DNA from: an uncultured Clostridium sp.
Lineage (GTDB): Bacteria; Bacillota; Clostridia; Oscillospirales; Oscillospiraceae
Assembly: GCA_904420465.1 (NCBI GenBank)
Contig: CAJFVL010000011.1
Span: forward strand, 1-39,987
Direction: 5' to 3'
Length of the DNA: 39,987 nt
The number at the start of each line of letters is the position of its first letter. Positions within the stretch are counted from its first letter, which is position 1. The notes under the pieces were generated by a model. It saw nothing but the letters and a program-made list of their open reading frames with translations, ran no database searches and was not told the origin of the DNA. The position numbers were made by a program, and so were the translations under genes. Below are positions 15,691 to 24,128 of the stretch, one piece after another.

Positions 15691-16890
15691 TTACACAGCC
15701 TCGCCCTTCAGGAACTTCTCCAGCCGGTTCAGCCCCTCCTTGATATTGTCCATGGAGGTGGCGTAGGACCAGCGGACGAACTCCGGGGCGCCGAAGCCGG
15801 TGCCGGGGACCACAGCCACCTTGCCGTACTTCAGGAACACATTGCCGAAGTCGTCGGCGTCCTTGATGACCGTGCCGTGGAACTCCTTCCCGATCAGCTG
15901 GCTGATGTTCATCATCACATAGAAGGCCCCCTCGGGCTTGATGCAGCTGACCCCCTCGATCTGATTCATCCGCTCCACCATATAATTCCGGCGCTCCTCA
16001 AAGGCGCGGCGCATCTCCTCCACCGTCTCCTGGGAGGCGGACAGGGCCACGGCGGAGGCCTTCTGGGAGATGGTGCAGGGAGAGCCGGTGGAGTGGCTGA
16101 GGTAGTTGGCGATCACCTTGGCGATGCTGGCGGGGGCGGCCACATAGCCGATCCGCCAGCCGGTCATGGCGTAGGACTTGGAAACGCCGTTGACGATCAG
16201 GGTGCGCTCCTTGATATCCTCCCCCAGGGCGGCCAGACTGACAAACTCCTTGCCGTCATAGACCAGGCTGTAGTAGATCTCGTCGGAGATGACATAGATA
16301 TCCTTCTCCACGCAGACCCGGGCCAGGGCCTCCAGCTCGGGGCGCTCGTACATCATGCCGGTGGGGTTGGAGGGGTTGTTCAGAATCATGCACTTGGTCT
16401 TGGGGGTGATGGCGGCGGCCAGCTTTTCCGGGGTCAGCTTGAAGCCCTCGGCCTCGGAGGCGTCCACCACCACAGGCACGCCGCCCACCATGCGGATGAG
16501 CTCCAGGTAGCTGACCCAGTAGGGGGCGGGCAGGATGACCTCATCCCCCGGGTTGACCAGGGCCCGCAGGGCGGCATAGACGCAGGTCTTGGCCCCGTTG
16601 GACACGGCGATCTGGGTGTAGTCATAGTCCAGGCCGCAGTCCTCCTTCAGCCGCTGGCTGACCGCCTTGCGCAGCTCGATGGTGCCGGCGGCGGGGGTGT
16701 ACCGGGTCTCGTTGTGCTCGATGGCCTGAATACCGGCCTGCTTGATATGATCAGGGGTGGGAAAGTCGGGCTCACCGGCCCCAAAGCCGATGACGTCCTC
16801 TCCCTCCGCCTTCATCTGCTTGAACATGGCGTCGATGGCCATAGTGGTGGAAGGGACGACGGCCAGGGCAATCTTAGACAACTCCTTCAT
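15691..16890 (-). CDS. Class I pyridoxal-phosphate aminotransferase, aspartate aminotransferase type
   Basis: 399 aa, aspartate aminotransferase of subgroup Ib (AspC/PatA-like). Motifs: FGAGEPDFPTPDHI, YTPAAGTIELRKAV, NNPSNPTGMMY, DEIYYSL, and the PLP lysine in VSKSYAMTGWRIGY; the C-terminal Arg region FVRWSYATS binds the substrate carboxylate. It interconverts aspartate and 2-oxoglutarate with oxaloacetate and glutamate in the cytoplasm. The start ATG follows AGGAGGAG. It has its own promoter, so it is a single-gene unit. The his operon lacks hisC; this enzyme is not of HisC type by motif, so I do not assign it that role. Confidence 0.92.
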   Translation of the reverse strand: MKELSKIALAVVPSTTMAIDAMFKQMKAEGEDVIGFGAGEPDFPTPDHIKQAGIQAIEHNETRYTPAAGTIELRKAVSQRLKEDCGLDYDYTQIAVSNGAKTCVYAALRALVNPGDEVILPAPYWVSYLELIRMVGGVPVVVDASEAEGFKLTPEKLAAAITPKTKCMILNNPSNPTGMMYERPELEALARVCVEKDIYVISDEIYYSLVYDGKEFVSLAALGEDIKERTLIVNGVSKSYAMTGWRIGYVAAPASIAKVIANYLSHSTGSPCTISQKASAVALSASQETVEEMRRAFEERRNYMVERMNQIEGVSCIKPEGAFYVMMNISQLIGKEFHGTVIKDADDFGNVFLKYGKVAVVPGTGFGAPEFVRWSYATSMDNIKEGLNRLEKFLKGEAV

Positions 16891-16969
16891 GAAACGCTCC
16901 TCCTTACAAAATCGGGTTCTCTTCTCTTCTTCCCGGGCGGTCCGGCCGCCCTGTATTCACGCATGGGTT

Positions 16970-16998
16970 ATTATATGCGCTGTCCCGAAAAAATGCAA
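16970..16998 (-). promoter_or_regulatory. Sigma-A promoter of the aminotransferase gene
   Basis: Minus strand TTGCAT (16993-16998), 17-nt spacer, TATAAT (16970-16975). The roughly 75-nt leader holds a GGGCGG/CCGCCC hairpin at 16935-16951. Confidence 0.85.
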
Positions 16999-17048
16999 GA
17001 GAAAAAAACCATTTTTGCAAATCGTTGGTGAAATTTATGGAGTATGCC

Positions 17049-17084
17049 AAAAAAGGAGGGGCCTGGAAACCAGGTCCCTCCCTC
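17049..17084 (-). terminator. Rho-independent terminator of the leu operon
   Basis: GGAGGGACCTGG / CCAGGCCCCTCC stem followed by TTTTTT on the minus strand, 12 nt after the leuB stop. Confidence 0.93.
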
Positions 17085-17095
17085 AAAATGAATAC

Positions 17096-18172
17096 TCAGA
17101 TATGCTGCCGGATCAGCTCTCCCATGCGCCGGGTGCCCACTGTCTCCTGTCCCGGGGCGGCGATGTCGGGGGTGCGCCAGCCCTCGGCCAGGACGGCGTC
17201 CACCGCCCGCTCCACCGCGTCGGCCTCCTCCGCCAGGTGGAAGGAGTAGCGGAACATCATGGCCACGGACAGGATGGTGGCGATGGGATTGGCCTTGTCC
17301 TGCCCTGCGATGTCGGGGGCGGAGCCGTGGATGGGCTCATACAGGCCGGGGGCGGTATCCCCGATGGAGGCGGAGGGCAAAAGGCCGATGGACCCGGTGA
17401 TCATGGAGGCCTCGTCGGAGAGGATGTCTCCGAACATGTTTTCCGTTACCACCACATCAAACTGGCTGGGGTCCTTGACCAGCTGCATGGCGGCGTTGTC
17501 CACCAGCACGTCCTCGTAGGCCACGTCGCTGTACTCCTCTGCCAGGCGGTGCATGACGGAGCGCCACAGGCGGCTGGTCTCCAGCACGTTGGCCTTGTCC
17601 ACGCTGGACACCTTCTTCCGGCGCAGGCGGGCCAGTTCAAAGGCCCGGCGGCCGATGCGCTCGATCTCCTTCTCGGAGTAGGCCATCCGGTCGGCGGCCT
17701 CCTCTCCCCTGTCCTCGGTCTGGTAGCGCTCCCGCCTGCCGAAGTAGATGCCGCCGGTGAGCTCCCGCACCATCATCAGGTCGATGCCGCGCTCCGCCGT
17801 CTCCTTCTTCAGGGGGCAGGCGCCGGCCAGGGCGGGCCGCAGGGCGGCGGGGCGCAGGTTGGCATACAGCCCCAGGTCCTTGCGGATGGACAGCAGGGCG
17901 GTCTCGGGGCGCTTCTCCGGATCGGTGGAGTGGCCCCACTTGGGTCCGCCCACCGCGCCCAGCAGCACGGCGTCGCAGGCCTTGCACTTCTCGGCGGTGC
18001 CGTCGGGATAGGACTTCCCCACCGCGTCGATGGCGCAGCCGCCCATCAAAACATCTTCAAAAGTGAAGGTGTGGCCGAACTTTTCGCCCACGGCCTCCAT
18101 CACCTTGACGGCCTCCCCCACCACCTCGGGGCCGATGCCGTCGCCCCGGATCAGGGCAATTTTATAGTTCAT
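17096..18172 (-). CDS. leuB: LeuB, 3-isopropylmalate dehydrogenase
   Basis: Oxidises and decarboxylates 3-isopropylmalate with NAD in leucine synthesis. It has 358 aa. Motifs: ALIRGDGIGPEVV, GAVGGPKW, RELTGGIYFG, the metal/active-site VTENMFGDILSDEASMI and the NAD loop EPIHGSAPDIAGQDKANP. ATG 18172 overlaps the leuD stop (ATGA). It is the last gene of leuCDB; leuA is not in the window. Confidence 0.97.
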   Translation of the reverse strand: MNYKIALIRGDGIGPEVVGEAVKVMEAVGEKFGHTFTFEDVLMGGCAIDAVGKSYPDGTAEKCKACDAVLLGAVGGPKWGHSTDPEKRPETALLSIRKDLGLYANLRPAALRPALAGACPLKKETAERGIDLMMVRELTGGIYFGRRERYQTEDRGEEAADRMAYSEKEIERIGRRAFELARLRRKKVSSVDKANVLETSRLWRSVMHRLAEEYSDVAYEDVLVDNAAMQLVKDPSQFDVVVTENMFGDILSDEASMITGSIGLLPSASIGDTAPGLYEPIHGSAPDIAGQDKANPIATILSVAMMFRYSFHLAEEADAVERAVDAVLAEGWRTPDIAAPGQETVGTRRMGELIRQHI

Positions 18173-18654
18173 TTCGCTACCCCCCGGGCCTTCAGGGAGT
18201 TGAGCAGGCCGCCGCTCTGGATAATGCCGTCGATAAACTCGGGGAATGGCGCGGCCTGCCAGGTCTTTCCGGTGGTCTCGTCGGTGATGACGCCGGTGGA
18301 AAAGTCCACCGACACCTGGTCCCCGGCCTGGATCTCCTCCGCCGCCTGGGGGCACTCCACGATGGGCAGGCCGATGTTGATGGAGTTGCGGTAGAAGATG
18401 CGGGCGAAGGAGGGGGCGATGACGCACTTCACCCCGCAGGACTTGATGGCCAGGGGGGCGTGCTCCCGGCTGGAGCCGCAGCCGAAGTTGGGGCCGGCCA
18501 CGATGATGTCCCCCTCCTCCACGGTGGAGGCGAAATTGGGGTCGATGTCCTCCATGCAGTGGGAGGCCAGGGCCGCCGGGGACGGGTCGTTCAGGTGCCG
18601 GGCGGGGATGATCACGTCAGTGTCCACGTTGGCGCCGTATTTATATACTTTCAT
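18169..18654 (-). CDS. leuD: LeuD, 3-isopropylmalate dehydratase small subunit
   Basis: Swivelling domain of isopropylmalate isomerase, which pairs with LeuC. It has 161 aa, the short archaeal/clostridial type. Motifs: GANVDTDVIIPARHL, GPNFGCGSSREHAP, FARIFYRNSINIGLP. The ATG follows AAGGGA at a rather long gap. It is separated from leuC by repeat copy D and a hairpin, so the operon message carries two stem-loops there. Confidence 0.96.
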   Translation of the reverse strand: MKVYKYGANVDTDVIIPARHLNDPSPAALASHCMEDIDPNFASTVEEGDIIVAGPNFGCGSSREHAPLAIKSCGVKCVIAPSFARIFYRNSINIGLPIVECPQAAEEIQAGDQVSVDFSTGVITDETTGKTWQAAPFPEFIDGIIQSGGLLNSLKARGVAK

Positions 18655-18682
18655 TTTAAAATCACAATCCCTTCTAATCTTG

Positions 18683-18770
18683 AGATAGGAGTGAGGAGAT
18701 AGGAGTTTCCCTCCCGCTCCGATCTTCCGTTTTCAAATATCTCCTATCTCCCATCTTCTATCTCCTATCT
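18683..18770. repeat. Palindromic AGATAGG-type element, copy D (between leuC and leuD)
   Basis: Inverted arms at 18683-18708 and 18737-18770 built from the same heptads as copies A and B. The core (28 bp) is different: it lacks the GTCCGGC and GCCGCC hairpins. This is a shorter form, about 88 bp. Confidence 0.85.
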
Positions 18771-18771
18771 A

Positions 18772-18798
18772 AGCCTAAAAGGCTGCGCCTTTTAGGCT
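18772..18798 (-). other. Hairpin overlapping the leuC stop codon
   Basis: Perfect 12-bp stem AGCCTAAAAGGC / GCCTTTTAGGCT with a 3-nt loop. The leuC TAA lies inside the 5' arm on the minus strand. It ends next to repeat copy D. No T-run follows. It probably affects stability or coupling between leuC and leuD. Confidence 0.75.
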
Positions 18799-20048
18799 CT
18801 CGGGTCGGCCACGCACCCGGCCACGGCGGAGGCGGCAGCCACGGCGGGAGAGGCCAAAATGACCTCGCTGGTCACATGGCCCATGCGGCCCACAAAGTTG
18901 CGGTTGGTGGTGGAGACGGTGCGCTCCCCCTCGGCCATGACGCCCATGTGTCCGCCCAGGCAGGGGCCGCAGGTGGGGGTGGAGACGGCGCAGCCCGCCT
19001 GGATGAAGGTCTGGATCAGGCCCTCCTCCATGGCCTGGAGGACGATGTCCTGGGTGGCGGGGATGACGATGCACCGCACGTTCTCGGCCACCTTCTTCCC
19101 CTTGAGAATGGCGGCGGCGGCGCGCAGGTCGCTGATGCGGCCGTTGGTGCAGGAGCCGATGACCACCTGGTTGATGGGCAGGCCGGCCACCTCGGACACC
19201 ACCTTGGTGTTCTCGGGCAGGTGGGGCATGGCCACGGTGGGCTCCAGCTTGTCCAGGTCGATGATGACCTCGCTCTCATACTCGGCGTCGGGGTCGGCCT
19301 CGAAGGCCTCGCAGGGGCGGTTGACCCGGCCGTTGATGTACTCCATGGTCTTTTCATCCACGGGGAAGATGCCGTTCTTGCCGCCGGCCTCGATGGCCAT
19401 GTTGGAGATGGTGAAGCGGTCATCCATGGACAGGGAGGCCACCCCCTCCCCGGTGAACTCCAGGGATTTATAGAGGGCCCCGTCCACCCCGATGGCGCCG
19501 ATCAGGTGGAGGATCACGTCCTTGCCGGAGACACAGGGCTGGAGTCTGCCCTTCAGGGTGACCTTGATGGCGGCGGGCACCTTGAACCACAGCAGGCCGG
19601 TGGCCATGGCGGCGGCCATGTCGGTGGAGCCGATGCCGGTGGAGAAGGCCCCCAGGGCCCCGTAGGTGCAGGTGTGGGAGTCGGCCCCCACAATGACCTC
19701 GCCGGGGGCGCACAGGCCCTTTTCAGGCAGCAGGGCGTGCTCCACCCCCATGTGGCCCACGTCGAAGAAGTTGGTAATCTCATGCTTGTGGGCGAAGTTC
19801 CGGGCCTGCAGGCACAGCTCGGCGGACTTGATGTCCTTGCAGGGGGTGTAGTGGTCCAGAACAATGGCAATCTTGTCCTTGTCAAAGACCTGGGTAAACC
19901 CCGCCTTTTCAAATTCAGTGATGGCGACGGGCGTGGTGATGTCGTTGCCCAGCACCATGTCCAGCCGGGCCTCGATGAGCTGGCCGGGCTCCACCCGGTT
20001 GAGCCCGGCGGCCTTGGCCAGGATCTTCTGCGTCATGGTCATTCCCAT
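18792..20048 (-). CDS. leuC: LeuC, 3-isopropylmalate dehydratase large subunit
   Basis: Aconitase-family enzyme that isomerises isopropylmalate. It has 418 aa, the HacA-like short type usual in Clostridia. The three [4Fe-4S] cysteines are visible in GSCTNGR and TCGPCLGG; also [24 protein letters not shown] and [15 protein letters not shown] 20048 has AGGAGG 10 nt upstream; another ATG three codons earlier is too close to that site. It is the first gene of leuCDB and diverges from the Crp/Fnr gene. Confidence 0.96.
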   Translation of the reverse strand: MGMTMTQKILAKAAGLNRVEPGQLIEARLDMVLGNDITTPVAITEFEKAGFTQVFDKDKIAIVLDHYTPCKDIKSAELCLQARNFAHKHEITNFFDVGHMGVEHALLPEKGLCAPGEVIVGADSHTCTYGALGAFSTGIGSTDMAAAMATGLLWFKVPAAIKVTLKGRLQPCVSGKDVILHLIGAIGVDGALYKSLEFTGEGVASLSMDDRFTISNMAIEAGGKNGIFPVDEKTMEYINGRVNRPCEAFEADPDAEYESEVIIDLDKLEPTVAMPHLPENTKVVSEVAGLPINQVVIGSCTNGRISDLRAAAAILKGKKVAENVRCIVIPATQDIVLQAMEEGLIQTFIQAGCAVSTPTCGPCLGGHMGVMAEGERTVSTTNRNFVGRMGHVTSEVILASPAVAAASAVAGCVADPRA

Positions 20049-20081
20049 AAAAATCATACCTCCTCAGGCTTTCTTGGACCC

Positions 20082-20090
20082 ATCATACCA
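20082..20090 (-). promoter_or_regulatory. Extended -10 promoter for leuCDB
   Basis: Minus strand TGGTATGAT, an extended -10 (TGn-TATGAT), 34 nt before the leuC ATG. The -35 is weak (CATTCT region). It overlaps face-to-back with the plus-strand promoter at 20098. Confidence 0.6.
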
Positions 20091-20097
20091 GAAGGGG

Positions 20098-20126
20098 TGG
20101 AAAAAGAATGTAATGTGTGATACAAT
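20098..20126 (+). promoter_or_regulatory. Promoter for the Crp/Fnr-family gene
   Basis: TGGAAA (20098-20103), 17-nt spacer, TACAAT (20121-20126). A small TGTA-N8-TACA dyad (20109-20124) lies over the spacer and -10 and might be an operator. The 5' leader of about 115 nt contains repeat copy E. Confidence 0.55.
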
Positions 20127-20136
20127 CCGTTTATAA

Positions 20137-20230
20137 AGATAGGAGTTAGGAGATATGAGATAGGAGATATTCAAGAGCAGAACGTTTCCCAGGTTCCGGC
20201 AACTCCTATCTTCTATCTCCTATCTATCTT
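20137..20230. repeat. Palindromic AGATAGG-type element, copy E (leader of the Crp/Fnr gene)
   Basis: Inverted arms at 20137-20170 and 20201-20230 with the same heptads. The 30-bp core is unlike those of copies A, B or D. In RNA it would form a long stem ending just 10 nt before the gene's ribosome site. Confidence 0.83.
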
Positions 20231-20249
20231 AAAAAAGGGGTGGTATGAA

Positions 20250-20873
20250 GTGGACATTCCCGATCTGGACCGCTGGCGGGCCTTTGCCGAGGGCCGTCCC
20301 GTGGTGCTGTGTTCACCGGGCTACCTGATCTATCTCCAGGACACCAAGGCCACCTGCTTCTACTATCTGAAGGCGGGCCGGGTCAAGAGCTTCATCCAGT
20401 CGCCGGAGGGAGAGGAGCGGGTGCTGAATGTGTACGGGGCGGGCAGCCTGTTCGGCGAGGCCTCCTTTTTTGACGAGCTGCCCCGGGTGTCCTCCGCCGT
20501 GGCCCTCACCAGCTGCGAGATCGTACCCATCGACCGGGAGCTGGTCACCGAGGAGATCGAGAAGGACCCGGAACTGGCCCTGGCCATGATGAAATATCTC
20601 GCCCGGACGGTGCGCCTGCTCTCCGGTCAGCTGGACGACATGGCCTTCCGCCCGGTCCCCTGCCGGCTGGCCCGGTTCCTGCTGGCAGGGGCGGACCGGC
20701 TGAACATGGTCCGCTGCACCCAGGAGGAGATCGCCGCCTCCATCTCCGCCAGCCGGGTGACGGTGAGCCGGGCTCTGAACCGGCTGGCCCGGGAGGGGGC
20801 GGTGGAGCTGCAGTACGGGAGCATCCTGTTGAAGGACCGCTCCGCCCTGGAGCGGCTGTGCCGGCCCGTCTGA
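20250..20873 (+). CDS. Crp/Fnr-family transcription regulator
   Basis: 207 aa. The cyclic-nucleotide-binding-like jelly roll (about 10-120; FYYLKAGRVKSFIQSPEGEERVLNVYGAGSLFGEASFF) is joined to a C-terminal winged helix (TQEEIAASISASRVTVSRALNRLAREG, about 155-180). There is no N-terminal Cys cluster as in Fnr, so oxygen sensing through FeS is unlikely; the effector is unknown. It has a GTG start with AGGGGTGG 6 nt upstream. It diverges from leuCDB; control of leu genes is possible but not shown. Confidence 0.9.
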   Translation: MDIPDLDRWRAFAEGRPVVLCSPGYLIYLQDTKATCFYYLKAGRVKSFIQSPEGEERVLNVYGAGSLFGEASFFDELPRVSSAVALTSCEIVPIDRELVTEEIEKDPELALAMMKYLARTVRLLSGQLDDMAFRPVPCRLARFLLAGADRLNMVRCTQEEIAASISASRVTVSRALNRLAREGAVELQYGSILLKDRSALERLCRPV

Positions 20874-20915
20874 AACGCGGGCCTACTGAAACACCCCGTC
20901 TCATATCAAATAAAG

Positions 20916-20957
20916 GCTTCCGGGGCCGGTCAAGCGGCAATTCCCCGCAGCTTTTTT
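20916..20957 (+). terminator. Probable terminator after the Crp/Fnr gene
   Basis: Imperfect stem: GCT, CGGGG and CCG segments pair with CGG, CCCCG and AGC, followed by TTTTTT at 20952-20957. Confidence 0.65.
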
Positions 20958-21135
20958 ATGGTCCGCTCTGCGTCCGCGCCGGAAAAACTCATACCGAGGC
21001 GGCCCTGGTCTCCACGGCAGCCCGGACAGGGCGCTTTCTTCCCGATATTCTGATGTTTAACACAACAATGGACAGCATATATGTTAAAGTCAAGAATCAT
21101 GCCGTCTTTATATCCGCGCGCAGAGGGGCTTCACT
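20958..21135. other. Intergenic region ahead of the XRE gene
   Basis: A/T-rich toward the gene. It holds an inverted repeat TTTAACA (21056-21062) / TGTTAAA (21082-21088) about 50 nt before the start, a possible operator for the XRE protein. I could not fix a clear -35/-10 pair. Confidence 0.35.
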
Positions 21136-21381
21136 GTGAAAATTTATGACTTCAACGGAAAAAAGAACATATCCGGCCGGCGCATCCGACAGGCCCGCAG
21201 GCGGCTCTCCCTGTCCCAGGCCGACCTGGCCGCCCGCCTGCAGGTGGAGGGCGTCCAGATTGAACGGGACAGCATCAGCCGGATTGAGATCGGGACCCGG
21301 TTTGTACCCGACTATGAACTTCTGTTCTTTGCCAAGGTCCTGGGCGTCTCCGCAGAGTGGCTGCTGGGGCTGCGGGACTGA
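21136..21381 (+). CDS. Small XRE-family (HTH_3) DNA-binding protein
   Basis: 81 aa, essentially one helix-turn-helix domain: GRRIRQARRRLSLSQADLAARLQVEG, then ISRIEIGTRFVPDYELLFFAKVLGVSAEWLLG. GTG start preceded by AGAGGGG. It lies 45 nt ahead of the glycosyltransferase pair and may control it or itself. The ligand and target are unknown; the dyad at 21056-21088 is a candidate site. There is no toxin partner, so I do not call it an antitoxin. Confidence 0.85.
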   Translation: MKIYDFNGKKNISGRRIRQARRRLSLSQADLAARLQVEGVQIERDSISRIEIGTRFVPDYELLFFAKVLGVSAEWLLGLRD

Positions 21382-21426
21382 TGGCTCCGCCAAAAACAAA
21401 TCGGATGGCTCTGGGGGTGCCGCAGC

Positions 21427-22404
21427 ATGAATCAGGTAATCTCGGTCATCGTCCCCTGTTACAATGAACAGGAGGCGCTTCCTTTCTTTCTGAAGGAGAT
21501 TAAAAAGGTAGCCGGCGAGATGTCCGTCTCCTACGGCTGCTCCTTTGAGATTCTTTTTGTCAACGACGGCTCCCGGGACAACACCCTTTCCATTCTGCGG
21601 GAGGCCGCCCGGGAGGACAGCCGCATCCGCTATGTATCCTTTTCCCGCAACTTCGGCAAGGAGAGCGCCATTTACGCCGGCTTTCAGGCGTGCACCGGCG
21701 ATTTTGCCGCGGTGATGGACGCGGACATGCAGGACCCGCCCTCCCTCCTGCCCCAGATGTGGGAGATTCTGCAGACGGGGGAATATGACAGCGTGGCCAC
21801 ACGCCGGGTCTCCCGAAAGGGGGAACCCCCCATCCGCAGCTTCTTCGCCCGGTGCTTCTACAAGCTCATCAACCGGATCTCCGACGCGGACATTGTGGAC
21901 GGGGCCCGGGACTTCCGTCTGATGACGCGCCAGATGGTGGACGCCATCCTGTCCATGTCTGAGTACAACCGCTTTTCCAAAGGCATCTTCGGCTGGGTGG
22001 GCTTCCGGACCAAGTGGCTGCCCTACGAGAATGTGGAGCGGGTGGCCGGCGAGACCAAGTGGTCCTTCTGGAAGCTGTTCCTCTATTCCCTGGAGGGCAT
22101 CACCGCCTTCTCCACCGCCCCGCTGGCCATCGCGTCGGTGGTGGGGGTGCTGTTCTGTCTGGTGGCCTTCCTGTTTATCTGTGTGGTGCTGTTCAAGACG
22201 CTGGCCTTCGGCGACCCGGTGGGCGGCTGGCCCAGCACCATGTGCGTCATTCTGTTTCTGGGCGGCATCCAGCTGTTCTGCATCGGTATTCTGGGCCAGT
22301 ATCTGGCCAAGACCTATCTGGAGACCAAGCGCCGCCCCATCTACCTGGTCCAGGAGACCAGCGAGGACCTGCGGCGGCAGTCTGAACCGCCCCGGGATAT
22401 ATGA
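21427..22404 (+). CDS. GtrB-like polyprenyl-phosphate glycosyltransferase (GT2)
   Basis: 325 aa. The N-terminal GT-A fold (SVIVPCYNEQEALP, FVNDGSRDNT, SRNFGKESAIYAGF, DXD-type VMDADMQDPP) is followed by two C-terminal membrane helices (about 230-260 and 270-295). Family members put a sugar on undecaprenyl phosphate at the inner face of the membrane, for later transfer outside. The downstream gene is a GtrII-like transferase, so together they could decorate a cell-surface polymer. No GtrA flippase is in view. Confidence 0.9.
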   Translation: MNQVISVIVPCYNEQEALPFFLKEIKKVAGEMSVSYGCSFEILFVNDGSRDNTLSILREAAREDSRIRYVSFSRNFGKESAIYAGFQACTGDFAAVMDADMQDPPSLLPQMWEILQTGEYDSVATRRVSRKGEPPIRSFFARCFYKLINRISDADIVDGARDFRLMTRQMVDAILSMSEYNRFSKGIFGWVGFRTKWLPYENVERVAGETKWSFWKLFLYSLEGITAFSTAPLAIASVVGVLFCLVAFLFICVVLFKTLAFGDPVGGWPSTMCVILFLGGIQLFCIGILGQYLAKTYLETKRRPIYLVQETSEDLRRQSEPPRDI

Positions 22405-22422
22405 AAGATTGGAAGTAGACGT

Positions 22423-23991
22423 ATGATGAATCATCCAAGCACCGCTCTCCGGTGGCCTGACCAGTCCGGCCCCTGGACGCGCATCTCCAGGCCCTTTCGG
22501 CTGGCCTTTTTTTCCGCCTGCCTCATCGGGACCATCACCCACCTCTATCTGTTCACCAACCTGCTGCTCAACCACGACAGCACCAACTCCCTCTTCACCG
22601 ACAACGACGTGCTCTCCCTGGGCCGGTGGTCGCTGAAGTATCTGTCCGCCTTCAGCTCTGACTTCCAGCTGCCGGTGGTCATCGGGGTGATCTCCATTGT
22701 GATGCTGGCTCTCACCGCCGGGCTGACGGTGCGCATCCTGCACATCACCAACCGGGTGAACATTGTGCTCACCGCCGCCCTGCTGGTGACCTATCCCTCG
22801 GTGGCCAGCATCTTCTCCTATCTGTTCACCGCGGACGCCTACTTTATCGCCCTGTTCTTCTGCGCCCTGGGGGTCTGGTGCGCCCAGCGGTACCGCTGGG
22901 GCTGGGCGGCCGCCATCGCCCTTATCACGGTGGCCTGCGGCACCTATCAGGCCTTTGTGTGCTATGCCATCGGCCTGTTCCTCTTTGACTGCCTGATCCG
23001 TCTGCTGGAGGGGGAGGCCATCCCCCAGGTGGTGGCCCGCGGCGTGCGCTATGTGCTGATCTGCGTGATCTCCCTGGTTCTCTATTATGTGGTGCTGCAG
23101 GTCATGCTGGCGGTCACCGGCACCGCCCTGGACGACTACCAGGGGGTGGGCGGCATCGGCCTGTCCAGCATCGCCGCCTTTCTGGCCCAGATTCCAAAGG
23201 CCTGGCTGCTCTTTGGGGCCCGTTTCTTTGATCCGGGCTACCTCTCTCCCCTGCAGCAGGTCCTTCTGGCGCTCTACTGCCTGTTCTTCGCGGGGCTGGG
23301 GCTGTACCTGATTTGGGTCAGAAAGCTGTACCGGGACCTCCCCCGCCTGCTGCTGATCCTGGCCGGCCTGCTGCTCATCCCCCTGGCCCTGGACTTCATC
23401 GCCGTGCTGGCTCTGGAGGCCACGGTCCACTCCCTGATGACCTACTCCTTTGTCCTCTTTCTGGTGCTGATTCTCAAGGCCTCTGAGCTGGCAGCGGCGG
23501 AGCTTCTCCCCGCCGGCGGCCGGAAGGGCGCCCTGGTCTTTTTTGCCAACCTGGCCCTGTGCGCCGCCCTGGTGTGGGGAAACTTCTGCGTCACCAACAT
23601 CGCCTACCTGCGGATGCAGGTGCGGTACGAGACCTCCTATGCCGTGGCCAACCGGGTCATGGCCCGCATCGAGTCGCTGGAGGGCTACACTCCGGATACC
23701 CCGGTGGCCATCGCGGGGATTCTGCCCTCCGGCCAGTACGGCACGGGGGTGGGCGACTTTGCCCGGATCGACGGCCTCACCGGTGTGGAGGACAACGCCC
23801 TGCTGGGCACCTATGCCGCCTCCGTGTTCCTAAAGACCTACACCGGCCTGCACATGCCCGGCCTGACCGACGAGCAGTGGCTCATGGTGTACCAGTCCGG
23901 CATTCTGGACACCATGCCCTCCTACCCCGCCGAGGGGTCCATCATCCTCCACAACGGGGTGGTCATTGTCAAGCTGAGCGAGATGGCCTGA
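22423..23991 (+). CDS. GtrII-like multi-pass membrane glucosyltransferase
   Basis: 522 aa, about ten or more membrane helices, then an exported C-terminal tail of roughly 130 residues. The pattern GRWSLKYLSAF, TYPSVASIFSYLFTADAYF and CGTYQAFVCYAIG matches the glucosyltransferase GtrII-like family (Glucos_trans_II), which moves sugars from lipid carriers to surface glycans. It starts 18 nt after the GtrB-like gene with GGAAG upstream; ATG ATG leaves a one-codon ambiguity. The acceptor is unknown. The terminator at 24011 closes the unit. Confidence 0.82.
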   Translation: MMNHPSTALRWPDQSGPWTRISRPFRLAFFSACLIGTITHLYLFTNLLLNHDSTNSLFTDNDVLSLGRWSLKYLSAFSSDFQLPVVIGVISIVMLALTAGLTVRILHITNRVNIVLTAALLVTYPSVASIFSYLFTADAYFIALFFCALGVWCAQRYRWGWAAAIALITVACGTYQAFVCYAIGLFLFDCLIRLLEGEAIPQVVARGVRYVLICVISLVLYYVVLQVMLAVTGTALDDYQGVGGIGLSSIAAFLAQIPKAWLLFGARFFDPGYLSPLQQVLLALYCLFFAGLGLYLIWVRKLYRDLPRLLLILAGLLLIPLALDFIAVLALEATVHSLMTYSFVLFLVLILKASELAAAELLPAGGRKGALVFFANLALCAALVWGNFCVTNIAYLRMQVRYETSYAVANRVMARIESLEGYTPDTPVAIAGILPSGQYGTGVGDFARIDGLTGVEDNALLGTYAASVFLKTYTGLHMPGLTDEQWLMVYQSGILDTMPSYPAEGSIILHNGVVIVKLSEMA

Positions 23992-24010
23992 GCTTCCCCC
24001 ATCAAACTGC

Positions 24011-24046
24011 AAGCGCCCTGGGCGGGTGGTTCCGCCCAGGGCGCTT
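24011..24046. terminator. Rho-independent terminator between convergent genes
   Basis: AAGCGCCCTGGGCGG / CCGCCCAGGGCGCTT stem, perfect over 15 bp, then TGTCTT on the plus strand. It serves the gtr-like genes and possibly the convergent DUF4349 gene. Confidence 0.88.
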
Positions 24047-24128
24047 TGTCTTGCCGAAAGGCCCCTGTTTTCTGCCGGCAGTTTTTATCATCTGAGGAGG
24101 GAGGCTTCGGAACCGCCCGTTCATTGCC

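Noticed and set aside
15691-16890. Aminotransferase as hisC
   Set aside because: Sequence motifs fit aspartate aminotransferase Ib, and it has its own promoter, so the missing HisC function was not assigned to it.
21136-21381. XRE gene as antitoxin of a toxin-antitoxin pair
   Set aside because: The neighbouring genes are a transcription factor and a glycosyltransferase; no small toxin frame is adjacent.
21097-23430. 777-aa open frame on the minus strand
   Set aside because: Antisense to the XRE and Gtr genes, full of Gly/Gln/His runs, no recognisable motif. Long antisense frames are expected at this GC content.
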